From contig NZ_SAYT01000005.1 of NCBI RefSeq assembly GCF_004296575.1, positions 434,001 through 498,000 on the forward strand: 64,000 nucleotides of DNA. Direction: 5' to 3'. The translations under genes and the position numbers were made by a program. This document shows, piece by piece, positions 1 through 7,559 of the stretch. The notes beneath the pieces are model-generated. The model was not told where the DNA came from. It worked only from the letters and a program-made list of their open reading frames with translations, and made no database searches. Source of the stretch: Dyella amyloliquefaciens (GTDB lineage Bacteria; Pseudomonadota; Gammaproteobacteria; Xanthomonadales; Rhodanobacteraceae). Every line of letters begins with the position of its first letter. The first letter of the stretch is position 1.

Positions 1-222
1 ATCTGGCACGCCAACGCGCGCTGCGAGTGTTTGCGCACGGGCACGCACGCGCTGCTCACGGCTAGTGTCCCGACCAGCCATGCCGGCACGCGACTTCAGC
101 CATGCGACGACTCGCACGAGACGCCGACGTGCCGCCAAAAGAAGGATCAATCCGTCATCGACCCCATCGATGGCGCCACGCGCACGATCAAGGAACCAGC
201 GATCACGCGGAAGCGACAGCAC
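1..222 (-). CDS. Chorismate mutase, AroQ class (C-terminus beyond window edge)
   Basis: The frame is open from a GTG at 222 to the window edge (74 codons) and continues outside. It reads as the helical AroQ fold: an LDRxRxxID start, VDDxLIxLLAxR, then an LK and an RDxxRE motif. The E. coli-type active-site residues (first-helix Arg, central Lys in LKS, Asp-x-x-Arg-Glu) all have counterparts. The expected reaction is chorismate to prephenate for Phe/Tyr synthesis. The GTG start is preferred because an AGGAG lies 7 nt upstream; an ATG at 237 is the alternative. The start lies inside the 3' end of the DGC-domain gene (20-bp overlap), so it is probably translationally coupled to it. This makes it the last visible gene of the DUF2249/NnrS-like/DGC operon, an unusual setting. 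No signal peptide is seen, so it is probably cytoplasmic. Confidence 0.8.
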   Translation of the reverse strand, partial: MLSLPRDRWFLDRARGAIDGVDDGLILLLAARRRLVRVVAWLKSRAGMAGRDTSREQRVRARAQTLAARVGVPD

Positions 223-610
223 CGGGATGCTCCTCATTGGCGACGATCAAGGCATGCGCAGCGGGCAGCACGGCGCCGGCATACACGCGTGATGCCTCAT
301 CCGGCGCGAAGTCCACATGCTGTCGTTTCTTGACGTCGTAGTCCGACAGCACCAGATGAGCGTCGGCGACCACTCCTGCGCGCGCCAGACAGGCAGCCAC
401 GCAGCGCATCTCACATCCATCGAGTGCGAGTATCCGTCGCCCGCTTTTTGCCGTCCGCACCAGACCGGGCACACCACCACCCACACCTGCGATGCAGGAC
501 ATTTCCGCCACCCCCTCGCGATCGAGACGCAACGCAAGGTGATTGGCCATCTGTGCCGCGCTCGAGCATCCCGAGCAGGCGTAGACGAGAGTTCCCTTGG
601 GCATGTTCAC
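203..610 (-). CDS. DGC-domain putative zinc-binding protein
   Basis: A 135-aa protein with the hallmarks of the DGC family (named for its conserved Asp-Gly-Cys): C12-S-G-C15 near the N-terminus, a central LALDGCEMRC segment and further cysteines. The family is annotated as putative zinc-binding; its molecular role is not established. It is often found with anaerobic or nitrogen-oxide genes, which fits here. Its start overlaps the stop of the NnrS-like gene by 4 bp (ATGA) and its end overlaps the chorismate mutase start, so it is the third gene of a tightly coupled operon. No signal peptide or membrane segment is seen. The family call is fairly sure, the function is not. Confidence 0.75.
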   Translation of the reverse strand: MNMPKGTLVYACSGCSSAAQMANHLALRLDREGVAEMSCIAGVGGGVPGLVRTAKSGRRILALDGCEMRCVAACLARAGVVADAHLVLSDYDVKKRQHVDFAPDEASRVYAGAVLPAAHALIVANEEHPGAVASA

Positions 611-1863
611 CGTCCCGGATTCGCTTGATCACGCAAGAACCGCTGCACGCGGCGGCGCGTGCCGAGGAAAGCGGCCGCCACTCCTCCCCATGCAACGCAC
701 TGAAGCAACCCCGCCGCACGGGCAATCCACGCCGCGGGATACAGCGTCGCCAGTACGACCATCGTGCCGGCAACAGCCAGGGCGATAGCCACCGCACCAC
801 GCTCTCTTGCGGGCATCAGGCGCTGCACGCCGGGCAACTGAACACCTCGACCAACACGCCGGTGAAGTTCGATCCAGCCCAGGAAGGCGACGATTTCCAG
901 TGCCATGCCGGTCACCAGCAAGGGCAACGCCACACCCAGCGCAAGCGCTGCCGCAAGCAAGGGCGCGTGGCTTTGCCATGGCAGCGCCAGCACCGATGCC
1001 ATCAACGCGAATGCAGCCCCTCGCCAGCTCCACCACAGGGGGCCGCGACGTGCCTGGGTCGTGCGCATCTGCAGCCAGGCCACCGTGAGTGCGAACGACA
1101 TGCCGAAGAGCGCCAGCGTCGCCGGCAAGCCCGTTTCGTTCATGCCGGACAGACGCAGGGCTGCGGCAATCGGCAAAAGCACCACCACACTGCCGAGCCA
1201 GGCCGCATGCCACTTCACCGGCGGCACGCCGGTGCCCTGAAACATCGGCATGACCACGCGCCCCACGCTGGCCAGCAGCAGCACGACCCAACCGAGCACT
1301 CCGAACGATGCATGGACATCCACCCACTTCGGCATGGCCAACGACAACCGGCCGCTGCCGCAAAGTGCCAGAGCGCCGCCAACCAAGGCCGTTGCCAGTC
1401 CGTAAACGAGCGATGCGCCGACGCCCATTCGCAGCAGCCGTTGCCCGGCGGAGCGACACACCGCGGGCAGGATGATGCCGGCCATGGCCAGGAATGCCAG
1501 CGGCAACAGCAGCCCCCCCAGCGTCAGCAGCACGGACGAGCCGAGATAGAAGCCGCACACGAGTGACAATGCACCCGCGTTCAATGCGACGTGCACCCAG
1601 GCGCCCAGCCGCTCACCGCGAAGCGGAACCCCGGCGGCGGCCGGCAGGAACTGCAGCAGGCTGCCGAACATGGCATTGCCGAGCACGCCCAGGGTGATGG
1701 TATGCACCAAAGCCAGCGTGCCAGGATGCCAACGCGATCGCAGCAAGCTGTCGCCATCGATCACCAGCAGCAGGCCTGCCAGCACGCCCCAGATCGGCAT
1801 GGAGCACAGGAACCGACGCGGAAGCGAAACGATCGGCGCCTGGTCAAGCGCCAGCCGGGCCAT
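607..1863 (-). CDS. NnrS-like polytopic membrane protein
   Basis: A 418-aa protein with about 12 hydrophobic segments. The early segment LALVHTITLGVLGNAMFGSLLQFLP and later His-containing helices (ASFGVLGWVV, VVMPMFQGTGVPP) resemble the NnrS family and the related quinol/heme-copper-oxidase-like membrane proteins found in denitrifiers. NnrS contains heme and copper and is linked to relief of nitrosative stress. Here the role is inferred from the neighbours: DUF2249 upstream, with the start 20 bp inside that gene, and a DGC protein downstream. It could also be a paralogous family without bound metal. I could not align it to decide. Confidence 0.6.
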   Translation of the reverse strand: MARLALDQAPIVSLPRRFLCSMPIWGVLAGLLLVIDGDSLLRSRWHPGTLALVHTITLGVLGNAMFGSLLQFLPAAAGVPLRGERLGAWVHVALNAGALSLVCGFYLGSSVLLTLGGLLLPLAFLAMAGIILPAVCRSAGQRLLRMGVGASLVYGLATALVGGALALCGSGRLSLAMPKWVDVHASFGVLGWVVLLLASVGRVVMPMFQGTGVPPVKWHAAWLGSVVVLLPIAAALRLSGMNETGLPATLALFGMSFALTVAWLQMRTTQARRGPLWWSWRGAAFALMASVLALPWQSHAPLLAAALALGVALPLLVTGMALEIVAFLGWIELHRRVGRGVQLPGVQRLMPARERGAVAIALAVAGTMVVLATLYPAAWIARAAGLLQCVAWGGVAAAFLGTRRRVQRFLRDQANPGR

Positions 1864-2149
1864 GACCGGTCGCAGCCCCGTGCGGAATGCAACGAATGAT
1901 CACTTTCGCGCCGCCCCCGGAAAGCGTGATCGCCTGTGCCTGCAAGCCACGCTCGGCCAACGCTGACAGCAACGGCATCGGCATCAGCGGGGTCAGGACT
2001 TCCAGCACCTGACCCGGTGCCAATCGGTCTGCTGCCGCCAATGCCTGCTGCATCGGCTCCGGCGGTTGCAGGGAGCGAAGATCGAGCAAGGCCGTAGCCG
2101 CAGCAGTTCCCGAGCCACGGCATACGCAGGTATGAGTAGACGTATTCAT
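1844..2149 (-). CDS. DUF2249 domain protein, first gene of the operon
   Basis: A 101-aa protein whose core (LDLRSLQPPEPMQQALAAAD, then LEVLTPLMPMPLLSALAERG) matches DUF2249, a small TusA-like fold common in denitrification and NO-response loci. It has Cys8 and Cys10 near the N-terminus. No Shine-Dalgarno sequence stands in front of the ATG at 2149. An FNR-type palindrome is centred 41.5 bp upstream of this ATG, so the transcript may start at or very near the start codon. A TTG at codon 21, just before LLDLR, is a possible alternative start. It heads the chain DUF2249, NnrS-like, DGC, chorismate mutase. Confidence 0.7.
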   Translation of the reverse strand: MNTSTHTCVCRGSGTAAATALLDLRSLQPPEPMQQALAAADRLAPGQVLEVLTPLMPMPLLSALAERGLQAQAITLSGGGAKVIIRCIPHGAATGHGPAGA

Positions 2150-2176
2150 GCCGTCATTTCATCGAATCTGCCGCGG

Positions 2177-2204
2177 CGATGCGCTGACCTGAGTCAGCGC
2201 ATCG
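2177..2204 (-). promoter_or_regulatory. FNR-family operator in a 28-bp perfect palindrome
   Basis: The core is CTGAC-CTGA-GTCAG at 2184-2197. The symmetry continues outwards to give 12-bp perfect arms around a 4-bp spacer (2177-2204). The centre at 2190.5 is 41.5 bp from the ATG of the DUF2249 gene at 2149, the class II activator distance if transcription begins at the ATG. The half-sites keep the TGA/TCA of FNR boxes but have C/G where FNR has T/A. The same core recurs upstream of the porin gene, nirK and hemN. Confidence 0.65.
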
Positions 2205-2241
2205 ATGAAGCCGTCACCCGGGACGGGCAACTACGGCTTCG

Positions 2242-3474
2242 TTACAGCGGCTGCTTGCCCTGCCATTCCAGTTGCAGCCAGACCTTGGTGTCATCGTGCG
2301 CGTAATGATCGGCATTGTAGCTGGCGACCTTCACCAGTCCGGTCAACCCCGGCACCAGCGGGAACGACAGCGACGCATTCCACTCGTCGCCGTAATGCAT
2401 GCTGCCCTTGTCGGCGTGGTAATCGTGATAGGCCACGACCCAGCCGAGCTTGCTTGCCCAGCCCTGCTTGCCGAGATTGCCGTTGAGGGATACGTAGTAG
2501 TCCTCGAGGCCGTTCACCGGCGTCACGGTGAACTGGTCATCCCAGCCGTTGAAGGCGTGCAGCGTGGCCAGCGGCGTCTGCAGTGCGGTGTGGCCATCGC
2601 CACCCAGATGTTCCCAGGCCAGCTTGCCCGTGACACCCCACTGCGTCCACGCAGGCTCCAGCAGCCAGTAGCTGTGGCTGAAGTTCTGCGGATTGTTCGC
2701 GTAGTCGTACTGGCGTGCGCCTTCCACTGCCCAGCTGAATCCGCCCTCCGGTGACGGCTTGCCGACCCAGCGCGCACCGTAAGTCGCGGTGGAGGCCGTG
2801 GCGACGTCCTTGTCCTTGTGCAGATACGCGTAACCCGACACCTGCTGGCTGCCATGGGACCAGGCGGCGTTGAACAGATGCGTGTTGAGCAAACGGTTGC
2901 GGGCCAGTGGATTGAGCGCATCCGGCCCGGCCACGCGGTTCACGCGATCGAGCCAGTCGTAGCGCAAAGTCCAATTCGCAGCCGGCTTCCATTGCATGCT
3001 GACGGCGTCGAAGGTCTGCTCGAACTGCCGCCAGGCCACGTTGCCTACCCAGCGCTGGTTGTCGAGCACGATCTCCTGTCGACCGACCTTGGCACCGAAG
3101 TCGCTGCCCTGCCACGCCAGCCAGGCCTGGTTGAGTTCGGTGCCATGCGGATCGGTGATGCCCGGATACTGCGTCTGACCATTCGCCCCGCTGTTGTAAT
3201 GATCGTTGGCGCTCGCTACGCCCGCACCCTCGATGAAACCACTCCAGCCGCTACCAAAATTGGCGTGCAGACCCAGGCGAAGCCGCAAGGTATTCGCCTG
3301 TGCATCGTGGTGGAATGCGTCATCGTCAACCTGCTCATGACGAAGTCGCGCATTCCATTCCACTTGCAGCGGCGTTGATGCGTCCGTGCCCGACTGGGCA
3401 TTCGCTGCGAAAGAAACACCAAGCATGGCCAAACCACATGCTGCCAATGAACGACGATGGCATGCCCTTTTCAT
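2242..3474 (-). CDS. Alginate-export family outer-membrane porin
   Basis: A 410-aa protein with a signal peptide (ends near AANA-QS, residue 26) followed by alternating, aromatic-rich beta strands. Segments such as VEWNARLRHEQVDDD, NQAWLAWQGSDFGAKVGRQEIVLDNQRWVG and the TLRYDWLDRVNR region are typical of the alginate_exp (AlgE-like) 18-strand barrel family. The substrate cannot be read from sequence. Homologues often lie beside nir genes in this bacterial group, which suggests anion or nitrite passage across the outer membrane; that is inference. It lies downstream of sco but has its own FNR-type box, so it is likely a separate, co-regulated unit. The last residue before the stop is Leu, not the aromatic residue often seen in barrels. 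Confidence 0.75.
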   Translation of the reverse strand: MKRACHRRSLAACGLAMLGVSFAANAQSGTDASTPLQVEWNARLRHEQVDDDAFHHDAQANTLRLRLGLHANFGSGWSGFIEGAGVASANDHYNSGANGQTQYPGITDPHGTELNQAWLAWQGSDFGAKVGRQEIVLDNQRWVGNVAWRQFEQTFDAVSMQWKPAANWTLRYDWLDRVNRVAGPDALNPLARNRLLNTHLFNAAWSHGSQQVSGYAYLHKDKDVATASTATYGARWVGKPSPEGGFSWAVEGARQYDYANNPQNFSHSYWLLEPAWTQWGVTGKLAWEHLGGDGHTALQTPLATLHAFNGWDDQFTVTPVNGLEDYYVSLNGNLGKQGWASKLGWVVAYHDYHADKGSMHYGDEWNASLSFPLVPGLTGLVKVASYNADHYAHDDTKVWLQLEWQGKQPL

Positions 3475-3810
3475 CCAACTACTCCTGTCGAGCTACTCCC
3501 CATTGAGTGAAGCTAGTCTCGACAGGTATGCGGCGATCCGGCCTGACCGTCGTCAATTCGATGGCGCATGGAGAGTTAATGTGACAACGCGCCGCGTCAA
3601 AAGCAGAAGCACGGATGACTCTTCGCGCTGAAAGCGCGCTAGTCGCACATTCACTATCGCCATAGGGACGAAAACGACTGCAGCGAACGACACTACGTTG
3701 GTGCCTGAGATGATGTATCCCACGCATGCTTCTTAGGAGCGATGGACGAGCACCACCCGCCCCTTCGCACCAAGGCAAAAAGTGATTCGTGCGTGACCGG
3801 CCAGCGAAGG
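3475..3810. other. Intergenic region upstream of the porin gene
   Basis: This stretch of about 336 bp carries the porin promoter with its FNR-type box (3543-3556). Between box and gene lie 9-bp inverted repeat arms, CCTGTCGAG (3484-3492) and CTCGACAGG (3518-3526), that could be an operator or a leader hairpin. A small GC-rich hairpin without a T-run sits near 3630-3646, downstream of sco. I see no convincing gene in it. Confidence 0.5.
3543..3556 (-). promoter_or_regulatory. FNR-family box upstream of the porin gene
   Basis: On the plus strand it reads CTGAC-CGTC-GTCAA, i.e. TTGAC-N4-GTCAG on the coding strand, identical in half-sites to the box in front of nirK. The centre is 75.5 bp upstream of the porin ATG. 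With class II spacing, transcription would start near 3508, leaving a 34-nt leader. No clear -10 hexamer could be recognised. Confidence 0.6.
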
Positions 3811-4374
3811 CTAAGGTGCGCTAAGCGTCTTCTTCACCACCTGCACGAACTCGGGATCGAGGCGCCCGATGACGGTGGTACGCGCCACGATGCGCCCTTC
3901 TTCGTCCAGCAACAGGAGTTCGCTGGAGTGATTGAAGTCGCCGTCCGGCAGAGGGCGATATTGGACGCCAAGCAATGCCGCGAGTTGACGGGTAGGCGCC
4001 GGTTCGGCGCGGGCCAGCGTCCAGCGTGGCGCTTCAAGCTTGCGCCGCTCGGCGTATTGGTTGAGCACCGCCACGCTGTCGCGCGCGGGATCGAAACTGA
4101 TCAGCAGGAGATCCACCCGGTCGCGGTCAGGCTCGTCCACCGCCTTCTGGGTCAGCTTCAGCGTGTCCACGATCATCGGGCATACCATCGTGCACGACGA
4201 ATAGAACATCGATACCAGCTGCACGTGGCCACGACGCGACGCCAACGGCCACGTCTTGCCGGCCTGGTCGGTCAGCTTGACGTCCAGCTGGTAGATCGAA
4301 TCCCTGGGCAACGGTGTCGTTGCCTGAGCCGCACTGCATAACACCAGGCATAGCAACACGAGCAGCCGCTTCAT
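3811..4374 (-). CDS. SCO1/SenC-family copper chaperone
   Basis: A 187-aa protein with an N-terminal signal sequence (cleavage near AQA-T, about residue 18) and a thioredoxin-like SCO fold. The copper ligands are visible: C61-TMV-C65 in the FYSSCTMVCP motif and the distal His149 in FNHSSE. SCO proteins deliver copper to, or reduce, metal sites of exported cuproenzymes, classically the CuA site of oxidases. Here the gene starts 10 bp after the nirV stop and is the third gene of nirK-nirV-sco, so delivery of copper to NirK in the periplasm is the likely job (inference). Confidence 0.88.
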   Translation of the reverse strand: MKRLLVLLCLVLCSAAQATTPLPRDSIYQLDVKLTDQAGKTWPLASRRGHVQLVSMFYSSCTMVCPMIVDTLKLTQKAVDEPDRDRVDLLLISFDPARDSVAVLNQYAERRKLEAPRWTLARAEPAPTRQLAALLGVQYRPLPDGDFNHSSELLLLDEEGRIVARTTVIGRLDPEFVQVVKKTLSAP

Positions 4375-4384
4375 CGATCATTCC

Positions 4385-5146
4385 TCAGTCGGACTTCGCA
4401 CAACGAAAGCCAAGATTGGTGGTGGTATTGGATGCCTTGAGCGAGGACAACATGGCCACGCGCATCAGCGTGGCGTAGTTTTCCTTCTCCTGCATGTTGA
4501 GCGCACCGGCGCCACAGAACTTGAATTTGTCCGCGCCATCCTGGTCACGGCTGTCGCTGCCCACCAGCAGCGCATTGAAGTCGTCGACCCATTCCCATAC
4601 GACGCCATTGAGGTCGCGCACGCCATGCACGTCGGCGGGTCCGCCGATCTCCGGCAGCGGCGCATTCGATGGACGGCTGTACCAGACCAGCACACGCTCG
4701 CGCCAGGCGGGATCTTTGCGGGCATCGGCGCGCTGGCCATCGGCTGCGGCCGCGTACTCCCACTCGTACCAGGTGGGAAGGCGTGCCTGCTCGCTCTCGC
4801 AATACGCCTCCGCCGCAAACCAGCTGACGCGTGTAACGGGCTGCGAAGGCGATATCGCCGCTCCCAGCGCATCATTGCCGGCCCACTGAGATAGATATCC
4901 TGCGTCGGCAAACAATGCCGGCACACGATCACGTTGCCACTCGGGACGCTTCTGCGTGAACGCCAGGAACTCGGCATTGGTCACCGGCTCGATGCGCAAA
5001 CGGAACGGCGCAATACGCGCCGGCGCCACCTTGCCATCCGCCGGGAGCACGCTGGAAAAGCTGCCTCCCGGCAAGGCGACATAGTCTGCCGCCGCTGCCG
5101 GGAGGGCTAGCAGCAGGCCGGAAAGGATCACGGCCAGCTGTTTCAT
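4385..5146 (-). CDS. nirV: NirV-like formylglycine-generating-enzyme (SUMF1) family protein
   Basis: A 253-aa protein with a signal peptide (MKQLAVILSGLLLALPAAAA). The rest is the SUMF1/FGE-sulfatase fold: PVTNAEFLAF, PVTRVSWFAAEAYC, LPTWYEWEYAA, LNGVVWEWVDDF and the terminal LGFRC. The ATG at 5146 is chosen because the signal peptide begins there and the codon overlaps the nirK stop region; 12 further codons upstream look non-coding. Genes of this family directly behind nirK are called nirV. Mutant data elsewhere have been inconclusive, and a role in NirK maturation is only presumed. I did not establish whether the two FGE catalytic cysteines are kept. Confidence 0.85.
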   Translation of the reverse strand: MKQLAVILSGLLLALPAAAADYVALPGGSFSSVLPADGKVAPARIAPFRLRIEPVTNAEFLAFTQKRPEWQRDRVPALFADAGYLSQWAGNDALGAAISPSQPVTRVSWFAAEAYCESEQARLPTWYEWEYAAAADGQRADARKDPAWRERVLVWYSRPSNAPLPEIGGPADVHGVRDLNGVVWEWVDDFNALLVGSDSRDQDGADKFKFCGAGALNMQEKENYATLMRVAMLSSLKASNTTTNLGFRCAKSD

Positions 5147-5147
5147 C

Positions 5148-6653
5148 TCAGTGCCCCGTGGCTGCCGGTGCCGGCGTGGCACGTACCTTGGACACTTCCT
5201 CCTTGCTCACCTGTCCACCCGGGTTGTCCCAGCTGTTCAGCACATAGGTGAGGATGTTCGCCACTTCGTCGTCCGTCAGCTGGCTCATCGGCGGCATCAC
5301 GGAGTCGTATTCCTTGCCGTTGACGGTGACCTTGCCGGTCAGGCCGTGCAGCGGGATGCCGATCAGATGGTCCTTGTCCTGCTTTGCCAGATAGTCCGAC
5401 TTGGCAAGCGGCGGGAACACGCCCGAAAGACCTTCACCATTGGCCTGGTGACAGACCGAGCAGGTGCCGGTGAACAGCTGCTTGCCCGCGGCGATCTGGT
5501 CGTCCTTGCTCAGCGTGCCGGAGGCATTGGCCTTGGCGGCCGCGGCCACAGCGTGCAGGTTGGGATTGGCGCGATCACCCAGGTACACCGAGTCCACCTC
5601 CTTGCCGGAGTAGATCGCCTTGTTCTCGGGACCGTCCACCTTGAGGATGCCCAGTGCGCCCTTGTTGAAGGCACGGAAGATCGAATGGTCGACCAGCACG
5701 TAGCTGCCCGGCACGTCGACATGGAACTCCGCCATCATCGCGCCACCGGCGGGAATCAGCGTGGTCTGCACGTTTTCCTGTGCGTGCGTGCCGCCTTCGT
5801 AATAGACCTTGTCGAAGATCTCGCCGATCACGTGGAAGCTCGACACCAGGTTCGGGCCGCCGTTGCCCACGAACAGGCGCACCGAGTCACCCACCTTGGC
5901 GGTCAGCGCATGGTCGCCGGTGAGCGAACCCTCGTGACCGTTGAACAGCACGTAGGTCGGACGCTCCTCGATGGCCTTGTCCATGTCGAACGGCTGGTGA
6001 CCCTTCTCGCGGTACTTACCCGTGGTGTAGAAGTCACCCTGCATGACGTAGTACTCATGATCCACCTTCGGCAGACCTGCCGGTGGCTCGACCAGGATCA
6101 GGCCATACATGCCATTCGCGACGTGCATGCCCACCGGTGCGGTGGCGCAGTGGTACACGTAGAGGCCGGCGTTGAGCGCCTTGAAGGTGAACTGGCTTTC
6201 ATGACCCGGCGCGGTAAAGCTCGACGCCGCACCGCCGCCCGGACCGGTGACGCCGTGCAGGTCGATGTTGTGCGGCATCTTGTTGTCGGGCGAGTTCTTC
6301 AGATGGAACTCCACCGTGTCGCCCTGGCGTACGCGGATGAAGCTGCCTGGCACGGTGCCGCCGAAGGTCCAGTAGGTGTAGGTGACACCCTCGGAAATCT
6401 GCATTTCCTTCTCGATCACTTCGAGATCGACGATTACCTTGGCAGGGGTCTTGCGATTGATCGGCGGTGGCACATTCGGCGGAATGCCGAGCACCGCGTG
6501 AATAGGTTCACCTTGTGGCGGTCCGAAATCTATCGGCGCCGCAAGAGGCGCCGGACTGGCCGCGGCAACTACGGCCAGTGGTGCCTTGCCGGCGAGTACG
6601 GCCCCGGGCAGCAAGCCAGCGGCGATGAGTACAGTGGCTAACAATCGTGACAT
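5148..6653 (-). CDS. nirK: Copper nitrite reductase NirK with C-terminal cytochrome c domain
   Basis: A 501-aa protein from the ATG at 6653, with AGGGAGA just upstream; a longer frame starting at 6680 lacks a signal-like start. It has a signal peptide, then two cupredoxin domains with type 1 and type 2 copper ligands ([40 protein letters not shown]). After a linker, a class I cytochrome c domain carries CSVCH near residue 397 and a distal MPPM. It reduces nitrite to NO in the periplasm; the fused heme is presumed to be the electron entry point. The heme-fused form is longer than the usual 340-380 aa NirK. It is first in nirK-nirV-sco and has an FNR-type box in its promoter. Confidence 0.96.
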   Translation of the reverse strand: MSRLLATVLIAAGLLPGAVLAGKAPLAVVAAASPAPLAAPIDFGPPQGEPIHAVLGIPPNVPPPINRKTPAKVIVDLEVIEKEMQISEGVTYTYWTFGGTVPGSFIRVRQGDTVEFHLKNSPDNKMPHNIDLHGVTGPGGGAASSFTAPGHESQFTFKALNAGLYVYHCATAPVGMHVANGMYGLILVEPPAGLPKVDHEYYVMQGDFYTTGKYREKGHQPFDMDKAIEERPTYVLFNGHEGSLTGDHALTAKVGDSVRLFVGNGGPNLVSSFHVIGEIFDKVYYEGGTHAQENVQTTLIPAGGAMMAEFHVDVPGSYVLVDHSIFRAFNKGALGILKVDGPENKAIYSGKEVDSVYLGDRANPNLHAVAAAAKANASGTLSKDDQIAAGKQLFTGTCSVCHQANGEGLSGVFPPLAKSDYLAKQDKDHLIGIPLHGLTGKVTVNGKEYDSVMPPMSQLTDDEVANILTYVLNSWDNPGGQVSKEEVSKVRATPAPAATGH

Positions 6654-6679
6654 GGGTTTCTCCCTTGATTCCCAACTCA

Positions 6680-6720
6680 AGCCTAGGCAGCGTCATGAAT
6701 CTCCGCTTGACTGATGTCAG
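6680..6720 (-). promoter_or_regulatory. nirK promoter with FNR-family box
   Basis: The box TTGAC-TGAT-GTCAG lies at 6707-6720 (centre 6713.5). A weak -10 (TAGGCT on the minus strand, 6685-6680) fits a start near 6672, which puts the box at -41.5. The leader is about 20 nt and includes the AGGGAGA ribosome-binding site. The nearby sequence TTGATTCCCAACTCAA (6665-6680) looks similar to an FNR site but has the wrong spacing. Confidence 0.6.
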
Positions 6721-6769
6721 AGACGGCGAAGCGCATGACCAAATGCGTCAACCTGCCACGGCGTTTCCT

Positions 6770-7531
6770 TTAGTTCGCACACTCGTCGCGAGCCATATCG
6801 CGAAGCGCTTTTCGATCGAGCAACGTGACGGATCGCCCGTTGATGTCGATGAGTTTCTGACTGCGAAAGCGCCCCAGCACGCGACTCACCGTTTCGGCGG
6901 CAAGGCGCAGGTAGTTCGCAATGTCGCCGCGTGCCATGCTCAGTCGAAACTGCGTTCCCGAAAAACCTCGCGCCTGATAGCGATCGCCCAGGTCCAGCAG
7001 AAATGCGGCCATGCGTTCGTCCGCGGTGTGGTCGGCAGCGAGCAGCGTCGCTGTGCCAAGCTCCTTGCTCAGCAGGCGGAACAGGTGCTGTTGCAAGGCT
7101 GGCATGCGCGACGCCAGCGCACTCATGGCGGGGAACGAGAAGCGACAGAATTGGGCCGCTTCCAAGGCCACCGCGTCGCAGGGAAACTGGTCCGGATAGA
7201 TCGCGTTGAGGCCAATCACTTCGCCCGGCAGGTAAAAACCCAGCACCTGTTCGCGGCCATCCTTGTCGACCACACAGGTCTTCACCGTGCCGGCGCGCAC
7301 CGCATAGATCGCGCGGAACGGGTCACCCGTTCGAAATACATGCGCCCCCGTGCGATACGGCCCCACGTGTTCGACCAGGCAATGGAGTGCGGACAGCTCA
7401 GGCTTGCCGTAACCCACCGACAGGCAGGCATCGGAGAAGGCACAGGTACTGCAGAAATGGACCTCGTCACCATCATCCGCAATGGGATTGCACGGATGGA
7501 GCGTGCAGTCGATGGACTTCCCGGAAAGCAT
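6770..7531 (-). CDS. fnr: FNR-type oxygen-sensing transcription regulator
   Basis: A 253-aa Crp/Fnr family protein. The N-terminus has C27-x2-C30-x5-C36 and the central Cys129, the same four-cysteine pattern that binds the [4Fe-4S] cluster in E. coli FNR. A cNMP-type beta-roll (residues ~50-130), a dimer helix and a helix-turn-helix follow (RGDIANYLRLAAETVSRVLG). Recognition residues E213, S216 and R217 match E. coli FNR E209/S212/R213, so binding to TTGAT-N4-ATCAA is expected. It follows hemN by 28 bp in the same direction, with AGGGGG upstream of its ATG, so the pair is probably one operon. It is a candidate activator of the cbb3 and nir promoters in this window. Confidence 0.92.
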   Translation of the reverse strand: MLSGKSIDCTLHPCNPIADDGDEVHFCSTCAFSDACLSVGYGKPELSALHCLVEHVGPYRTGAHVFRTGDPFRAIYAVRAGTVKTCVVDKDGREQVLGFYLPGEVIGLNAIYPDQFPCDAVALEAAQFCRFSFPAMSALASRMPALQQHLFRLLSKELGTATLLAADHTADERMAAFLLDLGDRYQARGFSGTQFRLSMARGDIANYLRLAAETVSRVLGRFRSQKLIDINGRSVTLLDRKALRDMARDECAN

Positions 7532-7559
7532 GTTCAGCCCCCTAGCTGGGTCTCATCCG

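Noticed and set aside
6665-6680. Second FNR site in the nirK leader, TTGATTCCCAACTCAA
   Set aside because: Half-sites are spaced by 6 rather than 4 bp and the right one is imperfect; it also overlaps the predicted leader.
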